Source: Verticillium longisporum (Eukaryota; Ascomycota; Sordariomycetes; Glomerellales; Plectosphaerellaceae). Taken from it: a stretch of 64,000 bases of DNA. Made by a program: the position numbers and the translations under genes. The stretch is taken from assembly GCA_019188255.1 (NCBI GenBank), contig JAETXT010000003.1, forward strand, positions 3,658,001 through 3,722,000, written 5' to 3'. Below are positions 33,022 through 43,321 of this stretch, piece after piece. The notes under the pieces are model-generated. The model searched no databases, had not been told where the DNA came from, and saw nothing but the letters and a program-made list of their open reading frames with translations. The stretch's first letter is position 1. Each line of letters begins with the position of its first letter.

Positions 33022-34050
33022 GGGGCCCTGAAGGGATCAAGAAGCAAGCGGCCGTACCCGGCAATCCTGATAGACCCAACGATTATTTTCTTAGGCATCG
33101 ACGCTTGTCGACATGCAAAGTCGTATGGACTGATAAGGAAACTCTAAGCTTACTCGATTGAGGCGACCTCAGGCTCAACAAGTATTGTCAACCCGTTTGC
33201 TGGGACAATATGAGCCTGCGCTGTTGCCATCACGAGAAGAAACGTGAAGCCACGTTAGGTCGGTGGTGTCACAAGAAGGACATCGAGTCTGTACCAGACG
33301 GGGACTGAGGAATTCCGGGCTTGTGCGGACCAGTTTCTTCTCGTGAAGGGCGTTAGAACATCAGCTCCCTCCACACGGTGCGAATGGAGATGGCGACGTG
33401 AAGAATGAAAATAACACCAGGAGACAGACTGTCTGCTGCTGCCTCAGACCGAACATTTGATCAGCTCGTCTGTCGGTCACGTTTTCGGCCTCGAGTCTGC
33501 CTTTCCGTTGGCCGCAGCACTGTGGCGGGCGGAGTGGCGTCCAGTCACTCTGCGTACCCTCATCGCGCGAGCCAATAGTGATGTGATGAGAGGCTGTGCT
33601 GACAGTTTGCAGAACACTGCCGACCTGTGGGGGTGGTAAAGATGCTGGACAATCGGTAGGTTCTGTGACGTTGTAGACGAGCATCATCACCAAGTTCTAC
33701 TTGCCAAGGCATTGTCGTCAACTGTTGTCTACTTCATCACGTAAGCCACGGCCGTGCACGTTCATGCACTTTCCCTTGCCTCTGCAATCGATAACACACT
33801 GCCTCATCATGTCGCATTCGCATTCAAGTCGTCAAACCACAATTCCAGGAGAGCACCCGCTCCCAAGCGTCATGCATTTCATCTTTTATTCCAGATCCGA
33901 GCTAGCCCCTAGCCATGATCTCATGCCCTGGCCAACCGATGATGCAGTGGAAACGCGCAAATAAGAACGCCACTCCCCTGGTGAACAGAATCCCGTAGCC
34001 ATTCCGCTCCCCATTTGCTCTTTGCCCTCATCTTTCTCCTATTCTCCTCT
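33022..34050. other. Spacer between the NLR pseudogene and RPS2
   Basis: About 1 kb. No credible gene is seen. It includes the probable upstream region of the NLR gene (33022-33350) and the 3' flank of RPS2. Confidence 0.55.
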
Positions 34051-35025
34051 CTAGTACTTCTTGCCATCCCTCAGGGTGTCGGCGAACTCCTCCAGCGGGC
34101 TGCGGATGAGCTTGGTCTCCTTCCACAGGTTGGGCGTCAGGAAGCCGTAGGTGTTGGAGACGGCAACGAAGGTGGCCTTCAGGGTGTTCTCGAGGGTCTT
34201 GGTGGAGCCAGCGGACGAGGTGTAGGCGTCCTCAACACCAGCAAGCTGCAGGAGACGCTTGACGGCGGGGGAGGCGACGACACCGGTACCACGGGGGGCG
34301 GGGATGAGCTGTGAAACGCTTGTCAGTTTGCCGTTCTTGCTGCCAATTGGGTTCGACTTGTCGTCTTGTTCGAGATTTTTAACTTACACGGACGGTAACG
34401 GAACCGCACTTGCCGGACTCCTTGCAGGGCAGGGAGTGGGGCTGACCAAGGTTGGTGCCCCAGAAACCACGACGGACGGGGATGACGCTGAGCTTGGCGA
34501 TGATGATGGCGGCGCGGATAGCGGTGGCAACCTCCTTGGAGGTCTTGATGCCGAGACCGACGTGGCCGTTGGAGTCACCGATCAGGACAATGGCCTTGAA
34601 ACGGGTACGCTGACCAGCACGGGTCTGCTTCTGGACGGGCTTGATCTGTAAGGAGGAAGAAGGGCGGGTTAGCTGCTGTGCTTTGGTTGTGTTTCGTGCT
34701 GTTCGCTGGGCCGTAGCAAAATTGCTGTGCCCTGCTGCATGGTTCTGTGGCGGCTCACCTTCATGACCTCGTCCTTGAGGGTGGGCAGGAAGGCATCGAC
34801 GACCTGGTACTCCTTGACGGGCAGAGAGTGCAGGTAGATCTCCTCAATGGAGCTGATCTTGCCGGCCTTCACAAGACGACCGAGCTTGGTGACGGGCTGC
34901 CACTCCTTCTCCTCGTTCTTGCCGCCGCGACGTCCACGGCCACGGCCACGGCCACGACCGCGATCACCACCACGGGCTCCGAATCCACCACCGCCGCGAG
35001 GGGCGCTTGTTCCACGGTCAGCCAT
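34051..35025 (-). CDS. rps2: 40S ribosomal protein S2 (uS5)
   Basis: Three exons, 35025-34759, 34645-34388 and 34308-34051, with introns of 113 and 79 nt, all phase 0, encode 260 residues. uS5 sits near the mRNA entry channel of the small subunit and contributes to decoding fidelity. The N-terminus carries an RG-rich tail ([16 protein letters not shown]), a substrate for arginine methylation in other eukaryotes. The S5 N-domain follows ([17 protein letters not shown], then [17 protein letters not shown]), and then the C-domain ([21 protein letters not shown]). The protein ends TLRDGKKY. The length is typical. The intron positions and clean phase-0 junctions make the model secure. Confidence 0.97.
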
Positions 35026-35723
35026 GTTTGCGCTTGTGTTGTTGTCGGGTGACAGTCGTGTCGGCGCAAGGGCGATGTTTTTGGGGGCTGTCGTCGGTTT
35101 CGTTGGGCGTGGGTGAGTTCTGAGGTCGGATTCGAAGTAGGAGGTCAGGGCCGCGGAAATTTTGCGGGGGCCCGTTCGTTTGCCCGGCCAGCAAAAATTG
35201 GTGTGGCTCGGTGATGCGAGCCCTAATTCTTCGATTGGCGGGTGTGGCCTCAGCTTTTAGGCCACAATGTGCTGGTGGGGTGCGCTTCTGGGACCCCACC
35301 ACGGTTCGGTGGCCACACCGATAAACATCTCGGTGAGTTTCACACCGAGGTTTATACCCTTGGGACCGAGACAACGGCGTGCTGCTGGCATCTCCTTTGA
35401 CAATTGAATCACGACTACATGGAGATCGCAATTTCCTGTGCTGTCATTATAAACAAAAAGTTCCAGAGGTTCAGACACATAGAACAGATCGCAAAGTTAT
35501 TGTGCATTCCTCTACTGCCCTATGTACGCCCTGTCACTGAACCAAGCAAGCGATCCTTCCCAGACGCATTCACTCGAAGCCACCAGATATGCAACAGTCG
35601 TTAAAAAGAGACCGCAGAAGCCATGAGTCGGGATATCGTGACGTCCAAGTTGTACAAATAACCAAGAGAGGGGTAAAGCGGGGTATCGCAATCGCGCGCA
35701 ACCATCAAACCACCAGCTCCAGC

Positions 35724-36786
35724 CTATTCCTTCTTCTTGATCAGCGAGTCGGATGCCGAGACACGCTGGGCCCATTCGCTGTGCACAGAGTTACTAGTTA
35801 TTCAATGTTTTGATAGCAGGCCACTCACGTCCAGCTGCCATCGTAGACCTTGCGCTTCTCCGCAGATCCATATTGTGCCTGCTCGAGGGCAGTCTCAATG
35901 ACGCAGGCAGTCACACCAGTGCCACAGCTCGAGATGATGGGCTTCTCAGGGTCAACACCCTTCTCCTTGAACACCTGCCTCAACTTCTCGGGCGAGAGGA
36001 ACGCTTTCGTCTGAGGGTCGAGAAGAGCACCAATGGGGACGTTGATAGCGCCGGGCATGTGTCCCGACGACAGGCCTTCACGGGGCTCGGGATCCGTGCC
36101 GGCGAAGCGTCCGGGTGACCGAGCATCGAGAATCTGCACGCCCTCGGCGCCCTCCTTGTTGTGGTCAAGAGCGACCTCGCGAACCTCTTCAAACTCGGCC
36201 ACCTTGCTCTCGTCCAGCGAGGGGATCTGGTAGGTGCAGCACTCGACAGAGTACAGCTCGCCCGACTCGGTGGGCAGGCCCTCCTCGACCCATTGCTTAA
36301 AGTTGTTCAGGACGTGGACCTTGGGGTGTCCAAAGATCTTGAACGTCCAGCCGACACGGGGCGCGCTGAAGATGCCCAATTCCTTCGTGTCATAGACTAC
36401 GACTGTATCGTCCTTGCGGATTCCGAGCTCGCTCATGGTCGCGGCAAAGTCCTTGCCGGACGGCAGCATGTGCGGGTAGGGGCTGTTGCGGTCGATGACC
36501 TTGTCGAGGTCAAAGAATTTCGCCTTGGGGATCCTCTGCTCGCGGAACGTGTCGATGCCTGTCCTTCCATCGTTGGGAAGAAACCAGGAGGCGCAGACGG
36601 GGACGACTCGCGGGTCGGTGCTGATCTTGGTCGGGGGTTCTTCTGCAGGGCCTCGTGCAGCTCTTTCGGGGTGACTAGGTAGGAGGAGAAGGAACGGCGG
36701 ATGGCCGTGAAACCAATCTGGTAGGGTCTGGCGTGCCACCGAGGCAGCGCTGCTCGGGTCGAGCGGTAGACAGCAGCGCTGGCCAT
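35724..36786 (-). CDS. Mitochondrial 3-mercaptopyruvate/thiosulfate sulfurtransferase, with a 1-nt frameshift
   Basis: The gene has exons 36786-35829 and 35778-35724 around a 50-nt intron (GTGAGT donor); the second exon encodes only EWAQRVSASDSLIKKKE. The N-terminus (MASAAVYRSTRAALPRWHARPY) looks like a mitochondrial presequence. After VTPKELHEALQKNP the frame breaks: a run of five C on the coding strand (36633-36637 as G5) would need six to continue into PTKISTDPRVVPVCASWFLP. Tandem rhodanese domains follow. The active-site loop is SSCGTGVTA. The CG-S/T-GV loop type is characteristic of mercaptopyruvate sulfurtransferases (yeast Tum1, human MPST), which pass sulfur to tRNA thiolation and Moco pathways. 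Restored length is about 337 residues, normal for the family. The single homopolymer lesion suggests sequencing error rather than gene loss. Confidence 0.88.
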
Positions 36787-37357
36787 CTTGATATGAGGGG
36801 TTCGACGGATGAGTCTTCACGTCGATGGCGTGATAGCTAGAGAGAAGGCCGAGGACGGCGGCGAGCAACAGTCACAGCTTCGGAACCCGGCTTCCTGGAT
36901 GAGGAAGACAAGTCAAAAGCTTACTGTTGGTTCTTTTGACAAGGCATTGCACGGTGCAGGTGGTTGGATGACTCCCTGTTGTCGGCAGAGTAAGACTACT
37001 TCGCAGAGGCGTGACGACAGTGGTGGTACCAACACAGGGACGGACGGGCGGGCGAGAGGTCGATCAGCGGCAGGAAATGGGGGAGGCAGGCGGGCTGATA
37101 AGGAACGGCATCTGGACGGACTCCGAGTGGAGGGGGCGGCTGTCTTGGCTGACCACGGCTGCACCAATGCACTGTATGCGTGGAGCTTGGGCCATGTGAT
37201 TAGCAGCCATTTAGTGGAACCAATTGCTAACGGGTTTGGCTGCCAGCATCTCCAACTGCCCCTCACCACTTCAGATGTCAACAAAGTGACTTTCCATCTT
37301 CACATGCACGCCGCTATTCCGCCGAGTCTGATACTCGAAAACTCTTCGTGGCCCAAC

Positions 37358-37823
37358 ATGAAGGTTCAAATCACTTCTTGGGATACGGTCGCAACGTGGC
37401 GGTGGGATATTCCTGAGGACGACGTCTGTGGTATCTGCCAAGTCCATTTCGACGGAACATGCCCAACTTGCAAATATCCCGGCGATGACTGCAGTTTATG
37501 TAAGTCAACTTTGGGTCAGCCAAGTATCAGTCATTGACTGCCTGAACAGTGTCTGGAAAATGTGGACATAACTTTCATATGGTAGGTCTGCTTGTTTTTA
37601 CTGTGACTGCATCTCCTCTGACTCTTGCTCAGCATTGCATCCTGGAATGGATAAAACAAGACGCGGCAAAGGGTCAATGCCCCATGTGCCGACAGAGTAG
37701 GTTCTGCGCGGATTCCCATGAGCATTTTAATGCAAGCTAAACTCTCTAGAATTTGAATGGACAAATCAACCTGATGAAACAGGAGCTCGGCAGGAGGTGG
37801 AGGCGGAGGCGGAGACAGAATGA
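37358..37823 (+). CDS. apc11: APC11, RING-H2 subunit of the anaphase-promoting complex
   Basis: Four exons, 37358-37499, 37550-37581, 37633-37696 and 37750-37823, with introns of 50, 51 and 53 nt, encode 103 residues. Apc11 with Apc2 forms the catalytic E3 core that recruits the E2 and ubiquitinates securin and cyclins. Sequence: MKVQITSWDTVATWRWD, then the zinc-ligand series CGIC, CPTC, CSL, CGHNFHMHCILEW and CPMCRQ. All the Cys/His ligands expected for the triple-zinc Apc11 RING are present. The splice between CSLL and SGKC, and between HM and HCILEW, falls inside the RING and restores it exactly, which validates both introns. The tail after KFEW is Glu-rich (EVEAEAETE). It is transcribed divergently from the sulfurtransferase gene. 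Confidence 0.95.
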
Positions 37824-38301
37824 TCTGGCAATGAGCGATGGGACTCTCCCTAGGCTGAATGATGACGGGCTAGTGTGCGGCGTTATACAGAACAAATATG
37901 ATACCCCTTGGCTTTATATACTTTTATGAAAGGCTTCTCTTCGACAATGATGCATAGTCCATGAGTACATCTTGGTCGCGATGAAAGCCTACGGCGAGGC
38001 AGTCAGCCTGATTTCACTGGCTGTGGCTGAGGAGATGCTGTTGCCTGTCTGCAAAAAGGACCCGGCTCTAGGGAAATCAACCAGTATACCAACGTGGAAA
38101 TCACGCAAATGCTTGCACAGTATTTGTTTAATACTTGTTACTGGCGAAAAGAACAAAGTGCATCATCGTCATTTCACAGCGCACCTTCCTACTCCCTTTT
38201 GCCCTTTGAGCTCAGCTACATCACGACGAGCTTAATATGGGATCACGTGGCGATAACGGATCCGTATCGATAAGAGTGACGTCTCCCAACAGCTCCGACT
38301 C

Positions 38302-39408
38302 ATGCCATCTTCAAAGACCTTCGATCCATCCTCCCTCTCTTCCATCCCCGAGATTCCAAGTGCTCCCAAGTCATCTGAATCCAAGAGCGATGATCAGAAG
38401 GGCGTCTCCGGAAAACAACACCCCTTCGTTCACGGCCCTCTAGTCGAGCGATCGAAGGCCACGCGCCGAACCTACCATCGACCCATCTCCAACACCGAGC
38501 TCCAAGCTCTCAAGATGGCCGACACGCACGCCCCGGCGAACGACTCAACCTCCCGTCTCAACCCCCCACACCCGGCACCCCATACCGCAGACCTGCCTTC
38601 CGAGAACCCGCGCCGGACATCCTCCCAGTCTCGTCGGTCCGAGAGCGGTGCCCCGCCCCAGCCTTCCCTCGACCCCGCCGGCTTCTTCACCCTCGTCACG
38701 AACACCAAGTTTGGCGCCACGGCCTCGACAAGCCAGCAAACACACCACCCGCGCGTGCAGTACATATTCGCAGACGACGATCCCGCCGTCCTGACCGCCG
38801 CGCTCGCCGACTCGCACGCCCGAAACCAGGCCGCGTCGTTGTCGTCACACGGCGCCTCGAAGCCGAAGAACCATGCCATTCTCGTCGATGTCGCACCGGT
38901 CGAGGACGGGAAGACAGGAGATTCGGCTTCGTGGCGGGTGACTTCTGCGTCGAGCTTCAGCGGAGACTTTGCCGTGACGGATGCGAGGATCACGAGGATC
39001 GAGGATTCATCGGCCGCCCGGGGCCCCAAAGCGGACGCCGAGGGACAGAGCGACGCCGAGGAGGACGACGGCGGAGCATTGATGCTGAAGATTGAGGGAG
39101 TCGAGATGACGGGAGAAGACACGACTGGTGTGCTGGGCGAGTCGCTGCCCGGCTCGCAGAGCTCGGTCAAGAGCGGCGGCGGCAGCAAGGAAGACTACGC
39201 TGCTCTGTTGGAAGAGTTTGACAAGCACATGGTCATCCTGAAGAAGGTTGTCGCCGCGGGCGAAGAAAGGGCTGTGAAGACTGAGCTTGTAGATACGGAG
39301 GAGGCGCCGTCGCAGCAGCAGCAGCGCGAGGGCCTTGACGAAGACCAGGATGGTCAGGCCGAGGCCGAGGCCCATGATGACAAGGGCAAAGGCAAGGCTT
39401 CCGAGTGA
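38302..39408 (+). CDS. Conserved-looking fungal protein of unknown function, acidic
   Basis: One uninterrupted frame of 368 residues with codon use like its neighbours. I do not recognise the family. A Ser/Pro-rich N-terminus is followed by a compact section with FFTLVTNTKFGAT, RVQYIFADDDPAVLTAAL, AILVDVAPVEDG, SWRVTSASSFSGDFAVTDARI and LMLKIEGVEM. These alternating hydrophobic blocks suggest a folded beta-rich domain. The C-terminal part has a short helix (DYAALLEEFDKHMVILKKVV) and an acidic Gln/Glu/Asp/Lys tail. No signal peptide or membrane segment is present, so it is probably cytosolic or nuclear. An in-frame ATG at 38515 (AAGATGGCCGAC) has better initiation context and may be the real start, giving 297 residues. 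It stands tandem after APC11 and converges on the sugar bisphosphatase gene. Confidence 0.75.
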   Translation: MPSSKTFDPSSLSSIPEIPSAPKSSESKSDDQKGVSGKQHPFVHGPLVERSKATRRTYHRPISNTELQALKMADTHAPANDSTSRLNPPHPAPHTADLPSENPRRTSSQSRRSESGAPPQPSLDPAGFFTLVTNTKFGATASTSQQTHHPRVQYIFADDDPAVLTAALADSHARNQAASLSSHGASKPKNHAILVDVAPVEDGKTGDSASWRVTSASSFSGDFAVTDARITRIEDSSAARGPKADAEGQSDAEEDDGGALMLKIEGVEMTGEDTTGVLGESLPGSQSSVKSGGGSKEDYAALLEEFDKHMVILKKVVAAGEERAVKTELVDTEEAPSQQQQREGLDEDQDGQAEAEAHDDKGKGKASE

Positions 39409-39698
39409 GGCCCAGGCAGCGGCCCTGGTACGATTGACGATGGACGGAAGGTCCCAGTAACGACATGATGATGGACGACAAGCCCGTGAGGACGTGCATT
39501 TTTGCTTTTGTTCTCATTTAGTAGCCAGGCGTTAGAGGTTTAAGTCCCAGCCGGACACTGCCGCGAGGCACCCATGTTTACCATGCTGAAGAAAAGAATC
39601 ACGACTCCCACTACTGTCAGTTCAAACGTAAAATGCGACGTCCATCTCGATTTTTGTCATTAGCCCTACGCCTTTTATTTCCACTCAATGGATCAATT

Positions 39699-40703
39699 CT
39701 AGGCGCTCTTCCCCAGCAATGCCTCAATCACACTGTCCACCTCCTCCACATTGCCGAAAATCAGGCCGCCCCTCTCATCACAGTCCTTCACCTCTGTCTC
39801 CAAGATTCCCCTACCGTGCACGGGATCCACCGCCTTTCCACCCACCGTCTCCAACACCAGCGCGATAGGGCACAACTCGTACAGCCGCCTCAGCTTGGGC
39901 TTGCTCGTGCCTCCCACAGGCATGACGTAGACGCCCTGCCCCTGCACGAGCACGTGCACGACATCCGGCACGAGCCCGCCGCAGTACCTCAGCGTCCATT
40001 TCTCGGTGATGAAGCGCGTGATCAGCGACATGTATTTCTCGTCCTCGGCCGCGGAGCGCAGGTTCGCGGGCGCGAAGTAGCGCGTCTTGAACGGCGGCGC
40101 GGCGAGGCGAATTTCCTTTCGGAGGAGAGAATGCGCCGTGCCGGCGGGCTGGACGGCAACTTCGAAGCACGTCGGAGTCGTCCCGGGGGTGCGCAGGGCG
40201 ACGATGGCGGTGGCGCGGGGCCCGTAGACGCCGAGGACGGAGGCGACCTGGCGGGTGGCGGGGTCCTGGTTGAGAGCGGTGGGGCCGTCCCAGATGCTGA
40301 GGATGGTGCCGACGGACCAGTTGGGGGCGATGATGGAGCTGCCGTCGAGGGGGTCAAAGGCGACGGTGTATTGCTCTGCGTCGGGGCCCGGGGCCGGGAC
40401 GCCGGTGTGGACGGGCGTCTCGACAGGGTCCTCCTCGCTGCTGGCGGTTGAGACGGAGGGGCAGCGGGCGAGGGCCTCGCGGAGGAGGTTCTCGCAGGAG
40501 ACGTCGACGTTGAGCTGGTCGTCACCGAAAGCGTTGGCGGTGCCGACGAGAGCGACGTGGTGAGAGACCTGAAGAGTCTTGGATATAGCGTGGATGGCGT
40601 CGATGAGGGATGGAAGGAGGGATGTGCGGAGGGCGGCGCGGGAGTCGGAGGGGAGGACCGCCTCCAGGTAGCTGGTGAGCTCAGGTGTCAGACTGTTTGC
40701 CAT
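39699..40703 (-). CDS. FBPase/SBPase-family sugar bisphosphatase
   Basis: An intronless frame of 334 residues. The class hydrolyses the 1-phosphate of fructose-1,6- or sedoheptulose-1,7-bisphosphate using metal ions. Metal and substrate motifs are visible: FDPLDGSSII near residue 120, preceded by DVSCENLLREAL, and later RYCGGLVPDVVHVLVQGQGVYV and LRRLYELCPIALVLETVGGKAVD. The protein is clearly separate in sequence feel from canonical gluconeogenic fungal Fbp1: the N-terminus is shorter and the region around the AMP site is not recognisable. Members of this kind are usually labelled sedoheptulose-1,7-bisphosphatase in filamentous fungi, but the substrate is unproven. No organelle-targeting peptide is obvious. 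Confidence 0.88.
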   Translation of the reverse strand: MANSLTPELTSYLEAVLPSDSRAALRTSLLPSLIDAIHAISKTLQVSHHVALVGTANAFGDDQLNVDVSCENLLREALARCPSVSTASSEEDPVETPVHTGVPAPGPDAEQYTVAFDPLDGSSIIAPNWSVGTILSIWDGPTALNQDPATRQVASVLGVYGPRATAIVALRTPGTTPTCFEVAVQPAGTAHSLLRKEIRLAAPPFKTRYFAPANLRSAAEDEKYMSLITRFITEKWTLRYCGGLVPDVVHVLVQGQGVYVMPVGGTSKPKLRRLYELCPIALVLETVGGKAVDPVHGRGILETEVKDCDERGGLIFGNVEEVDSVIEALLGKSA

Positions 40704-42856
40704 GGTGTGAAATGTGCTGGGTTGCCGGTTTTGACGTGCCCTAGAGGTGTCTGTGAAATCTGTTGATGAGAAGAATGGTACAAAGCTTGTTCTTCTGGTG
40801 AGTGATTAAGGTCGTAAATCTTGAGCTAGGTCCGGTCGCGGGCCGGTGAGGGATTTGACGCCGGCGCTCAACCCAACGGCAGCGGCCGGACGTGTGGATC
40901 TCAACAATATCGGTGGGACGGAGAAGTACCGGTCACATCGATGATTGCTTGTAGAGCTGCTCATTTGGTACGAATACTAAGGAGCATGCGTGTTTTGAGA
41001 GACAGACGCCTCCTGAGCGTTGTGTCGCGTGTATGAGATGGCCCTGCAATTCTTTGGTCAACTGGTGATTCATGGCTGGAGGCAGCCAGCCCAATGCTCG
41101 AATCGCCTTCAAAACCGAGAGCCAAGGTGCGTGTCCTCAAGTGAAGCTGTCTTTTCAAGTATTCCGTTGGCGTTTCCACGTGGCCGATATCAGGAAACCC
41201 ACAGGACAGCTTCACTAGTGTCAGTCAGTAGAAGACTTTGTGATTGTAGAGAGTCGGCACGACAGATGGCCGCAGAAACAACTTGCATCCGGTATGCTCA
41301 AAAACCACATACACTATGTCGTTGATCTGGAAAAGGAAACATGCCACAGGACCATACGAGAGCACGATGAGGATCGATTGCATGTGCGTGCCCATAAAGT
41401 CACGACGATAAGATCGTTTAAGGTTACGACATGGACCAACGTGAGTAGCATGCAAGCTCACGCAGACTAATGCCATCCGTCATTTGGGCGTCATCTTGGT
41501 TCCCCTTCAAAAGAGCTTAATGCCGCTTGGCGCCGAAGAATGTAAATGACATCGTAGCGCCGCACTGGCCAGCGCTTCAGCGGAAGGCGGGCGATGGACA
41601 ACGGATCGTGGAGCGAGCGAGTGGACAAAGAGCGAGATGGATGGAAACGGACGAGTATTGAAGGCTGAGCTGGCGACAGAGACAGTAGAACAGACGACGG
41701 TGAGAGATCGATTCGTCAAGGATGGATGACCAGCATGAGCTGAGGAGTAGCGCGACAGGTGTGGGCAAGACTTGCAGGTGGGCTTGTTGAAGCGGGCAGG
41801 GCTGAGACTGCGAAGGTTCAGGCAGGGAAAGGATAAAAGACGGAGGAACTCGCCATCATGAATGCAGTGTTCTGATGCTTGAGGCAATACTAGAGCATCC
41901 TCGCCCAGGGCCCGATCGCACCGATGGCAGTCTAGGTACTTTATTAGCTACCTACCGAACCTTTTCTCCCCCTTGTCATTGACTGAGGATTCCAGTGATC
42001 CCATCTATCGGAACTCTGCTGACATCAGAAGGAAGGAGCACGGATACGAGCGGGGTCCGCTGCTTTTCTTAGCCACAGTGCCTCTTGCCAAGCCTTCTTA
42101 CCTACTTGCCTACCTGCCTGCCTACAGGTAGGAAAGAGAGACGGCACCGTCCTTGCCCCTGATCGACTGGGCAGAAGCAGCCAAAGGCAAAGCAGGAGCG
42201 ACCCGCCCCACTCGGACCTGCATCAGGCCCTCGCCTGCCTCATGTTGATTCGCCCCTCACCCCAAGTCTGTTACAGAACCAACGCGCTTTAGAGGCGTCC
42301 AGCCCTCTGTCCAAGCATCAGGGTCCAATCGTCTCAGGCCGTCGCGAGCGACTCACGACTCCTGGCCCGTCTCCTGCGTCTGCGAGCTGCCATTTTGTAG
42401 AGCAGACTGCTTCTGGATTTTGCTTCGATTCTGGGCCAAATTACGGACGAGGTGAATCTCCATCTGTCGTCGTCTCTTGGCAACTGCCTGCCCAAAAGAA
42501 CACGAGGTCGCAGTCGGCTAAAGCAGACATCCTCACTTCGCTTCTGTGTCTCCTGTTGGCCATCTCGCCTCGAATCGATCAGGCCCGCGCACGCGCCCTC
42601 GACCAATCCTCCCACCCTACGCCGCCACTACACCGGCGGCGATCCTCTTCTGACCTTTCCCTCCTCAGACCCAGTGTCAGGGGCTTTGATTACTACCGGC
42701 CCAATCCAACTTAACCTTACTTCACTGCCATTGTCCGCACCAACCCTCGCAACTCTCGGCACAACCCTTTGGACAGCACAGGAGAAAGGCTCCATATCCC
42801 TGAGACCGTCCTCGAACATCCATTCCCACCTCCCGCATACCAACCCTTCATCCTCG

Positions 42857-42900
<44 letters not shown>

Positions 42901-43321
42901 CTGCACGAGTATCACCATTATCGGCCTTATTGACTCTTGCGAGGCATTCCTAACGACTCCAATCGCCAAACGCCCGCCGACCAGAACCTTGCAAGGAAGA
43001 AGCCTCCGCGCTTCCGCAAAGCACAATGAGCGTATGTGTTTCAACCCATCTCCCGTACTCCCAGTGTTTCGTCTGTACTGCTCCGCAAGAAAGAAACATG
43101 GACCATTGCACCCCCCAGTCCTTGGCCGTCATTGCTCGAGTGGACCGCTTGCCTGTGTTCTGCCTCCCTACCTATCCCGTACCTGACGTTGTCTACGACG
43201 CATGGTGTCGACGATCTGACATTCTCACTCCTATTTTGTTCTTCCCACAAGAGTGCCATTCACACACCACACCCACATCACGAGCATCATTGCACCCCTT
43301 GGTCTTCTCGTCGCTAACAAC
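40704..43321. other. Intergenic region of 2.6 kb, including the t-SNARE gene leader
   Basis: No credible gene. It contains CTAGGTA/TACCTACC motifs at 41933-41957 and 42098-42130 and a perfect (CT)n tract at 42861-42898. At 43026 an ATGAGC is followed directly by a GTATGT donor, so an alternative first exon of the t-SNARE gene may begin there. Confidence 0.6.
42861..42898. repeat. (CT)n microsatellite
   Basis: Nineteen CT dinucleotides without interruption, in the probable leader or promoter of the t-SNARE gene. Pyrimidine tracts are common just upstream of fungal transcription starts. Confidence 0.95.

Noticed and set aside
36809..37357. A longer N-terminus for APC11 from the open frame starting at 36809
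   Set aside because: The APC11 family begins MKVxI at 37358; the upstream extension has no similarity and overlaps the divergent promoter of the sulfurtransferase gene.
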